From Nemertoderma westbladi (lineage: Eukaryota; Xenacoelomorpha; Nemertodermatida; Nemertodermatidae), in the NCBI GenBank assembly GCA_032718475.1, contig JAUCBJ010005859.1, forward strand, positions 1 to 28,349: a stretch of DNA of 28,349 nt, written 5' to 3'. The position numbers were made by a program, and so were the translations under genes. The notes beneath the pieces are model-generated. The model saw only the letters and a list, made by a program, of their open reading frames with translations. It was not told where the DNA came from and did not search any database. This document shows, piece by piece, positions 27,404 to 28,349 of this stretch. Each line of letters begins with the position of its first letter. Position 1 is the first letter of the stretch.

Positions 27404-28055
27404 TGACACGTGAAGGACTTAGAGATTAAGTTAGTGATGGCGTTACACGTGAAGGACTTAGAGATTAAGTTAGTGATGGCGTTACACGTGAAGGACTTAG
27501 AGATTAAGTTAGTGATGGCGTTACACGTGAAGGACTTAGAGATTAAGTTAGTGATGGCGTTACACGTGAAGGACTTAGTTACACGTGAAGGACTTAGAGA
27601 TTACGTTAGTGAAGGGATGGCGTTACACGTGAAGGACTTAGAGATTAAGTTAGTGATGGCGTTACACGTGAAGGACTTAGAGATTAAGTTAGTGATGGCG
27701 TTACACGTGAAGGACTTAGAGATTAAGTTAGTGATGGCGTTACACGTGAAGGACTTAGAGATTAAGTTAGTGATGGCGTTACACGTGAAGGACTTAGAGA
27801 TTAAGTTAGTGATGGCGTTACACGTGAAGGACTTAGAGATTAAGTTAGTGATGGCGTTACACGTGAAGGACTTAGAGATTAAGTTAGTGATGCGTTACAC
27901 GTGAAGGACTTAGAGATTAAGTTAGTGATGGCATTACACGTGAAGGACTTAGTTACACGTGAAGGACTTAGAGATTACGTTAGTGATGGGATGACGTACA
28001 CGTGAAGGACTTAGTTACACGTGAAGGACTTAGAGATTGCGTTAGTGATGGTTTT
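27404..28055 (+). repeat. 39-bp minisatellite with a CACGTG E-box in nearly every unit
   Basis: About 18 occurrences of CACGTGAAGGACTTAG are visible. Most lie in a 39-bp unit that continues AGATTAAGTTAGTGATGGCGTTA. Two compound units (about 27565-27620 and 27935-28000) contain a truncated repeat followed by one reading AGATTACGTTAGTGA-GGGATG, giving a higher-order pattern. Because 39 is a multiple of 3, a frame runs through the array with a 13-aa period; it lacks a proper start and is best regarded as a by-product. Confidence 0.95.
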
Positions 28056-28349
28056 AAGGATTCCGTTAACTATTTTGTACAATTAGTGTTACAATAGTAT
28101 GTATATTCATATTGTATGGATACAATAATACAAACTAAATAATTTGCTGATTTGAAAAATATTATTTTCAGCCATTGGGTCGATAAATAAATCCGTAAAA
28201 AACCCGTATAAATATAAAATAAATCCGTACATGACATTAAAGTGACTGTTGAATTTCTGGTATATATTTTAAATGTCAAATTCTGGATACTGATTGGCTA
28301 ACAAGTAGCGTTACATTCGAGACAACGAGTTAGATTGTGGGCGTTTTGT
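28056..28349. other. AT-rich right edge of the window, no gene seen
   Basis: No gene-like frame is supported. It contains the GCGTTACATTCGAGAC word at 28307-28322, related to words left of the minisatellite. Confidence 0.4.

Noticed and set aside
27410-27904. A 164-aa repetitive protein with a 13-residue period
   Set aside because: The start is GTG, the frame exists only because 39 is a multiple of 3, and a 1-bp deletion ends it before the array finishes.
27404-28055. CRISPR array
   Set aside because: Units are contiguous with no unique spacers, and the context is eukaryotic; it is a minisatellite.

Overview
The window looks like nuclear DNA from an animal, most likely a marine invertebrate. 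It is AT-rich, gene-poor and full of decayed retrotransposons, tRNA-derived SINE-like repeats, homopolymer tracts and minisatellites. The recognisable genes are metazoan. The species cannot be named from the sequence; frequent TAGGCCTA, TACCGGTA and TACAGTA words recall some invertebrate deuterostome genomes, but that is only an impression.

Layout. Positions 1-5089 hold two copies of a block of at least 2 kb (1-2038 and 3071-5089) in direct orientation. Each carries one intact reading frame for a protein with a C-terminal barrier-to-autointegration-factor (BAF)-like domain and a lysine-rich N-terminal extension. Between them lie a LINE reverse-transcriptase scrap and a cluster of TTCCGGAAATTTCC-type sites. 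From 5311 to 5995 there is an AT-rich tandem repeat split by a SINE-like insertion. At 6678-7349, minus strand, is an intact, intronless elongation factor 1-beta (eEF1B alpha-type) gene. From 7986 to 11612 there are broken retroelements: LINE endonuclease and reverse-transcriptase fragments and a BEL/Pao integrase end. From 13156 to 16187 is a stretch of broken reading frames that I do not recognise; one carries zinc-knuckle-like Cys/His motifs. Positions 17760-19150 hold a rearranged LINE on the minus strand. Positions 19683-21365 are a DNA-transposon-like element with 101-bp terminal inverted repeats and a perfect 9-bp target-site duplication. At 22599-24143 is an intact, intronless PCTAIRE-type cyclin-dependent kinase (CDK16/17/18 family). 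The right end holds a possible hAT terminus, a second SINE-like element on the minus strand, and a 39-bp minisatellite (27404-28055) with a CACGTG E-box in nearly every unit.

Most notable. (1) When the two BAF blocks are compared, three differences are exact 5-bp insertions that turn a TA into TACAGTA or TACTGTA. This is the form of a Tc1/mariner excision footprint, and the same 7-mer occurs about 40 times in the window by eye, several times chance expectation. (2) The BAF-like frames differ at only about 3 bases in 492 while their flanks differ by roughly 2-3 percent plus indels, which suggests constraint or conversion. (3) Both conventional genes are intact single-exon frames, which suggests retrogenes or an intron-poor lineage. 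I see no operon-like or pathway link between the genes; neighbours appear unrelated. All reading-frame, count and identity statements were made by eye.
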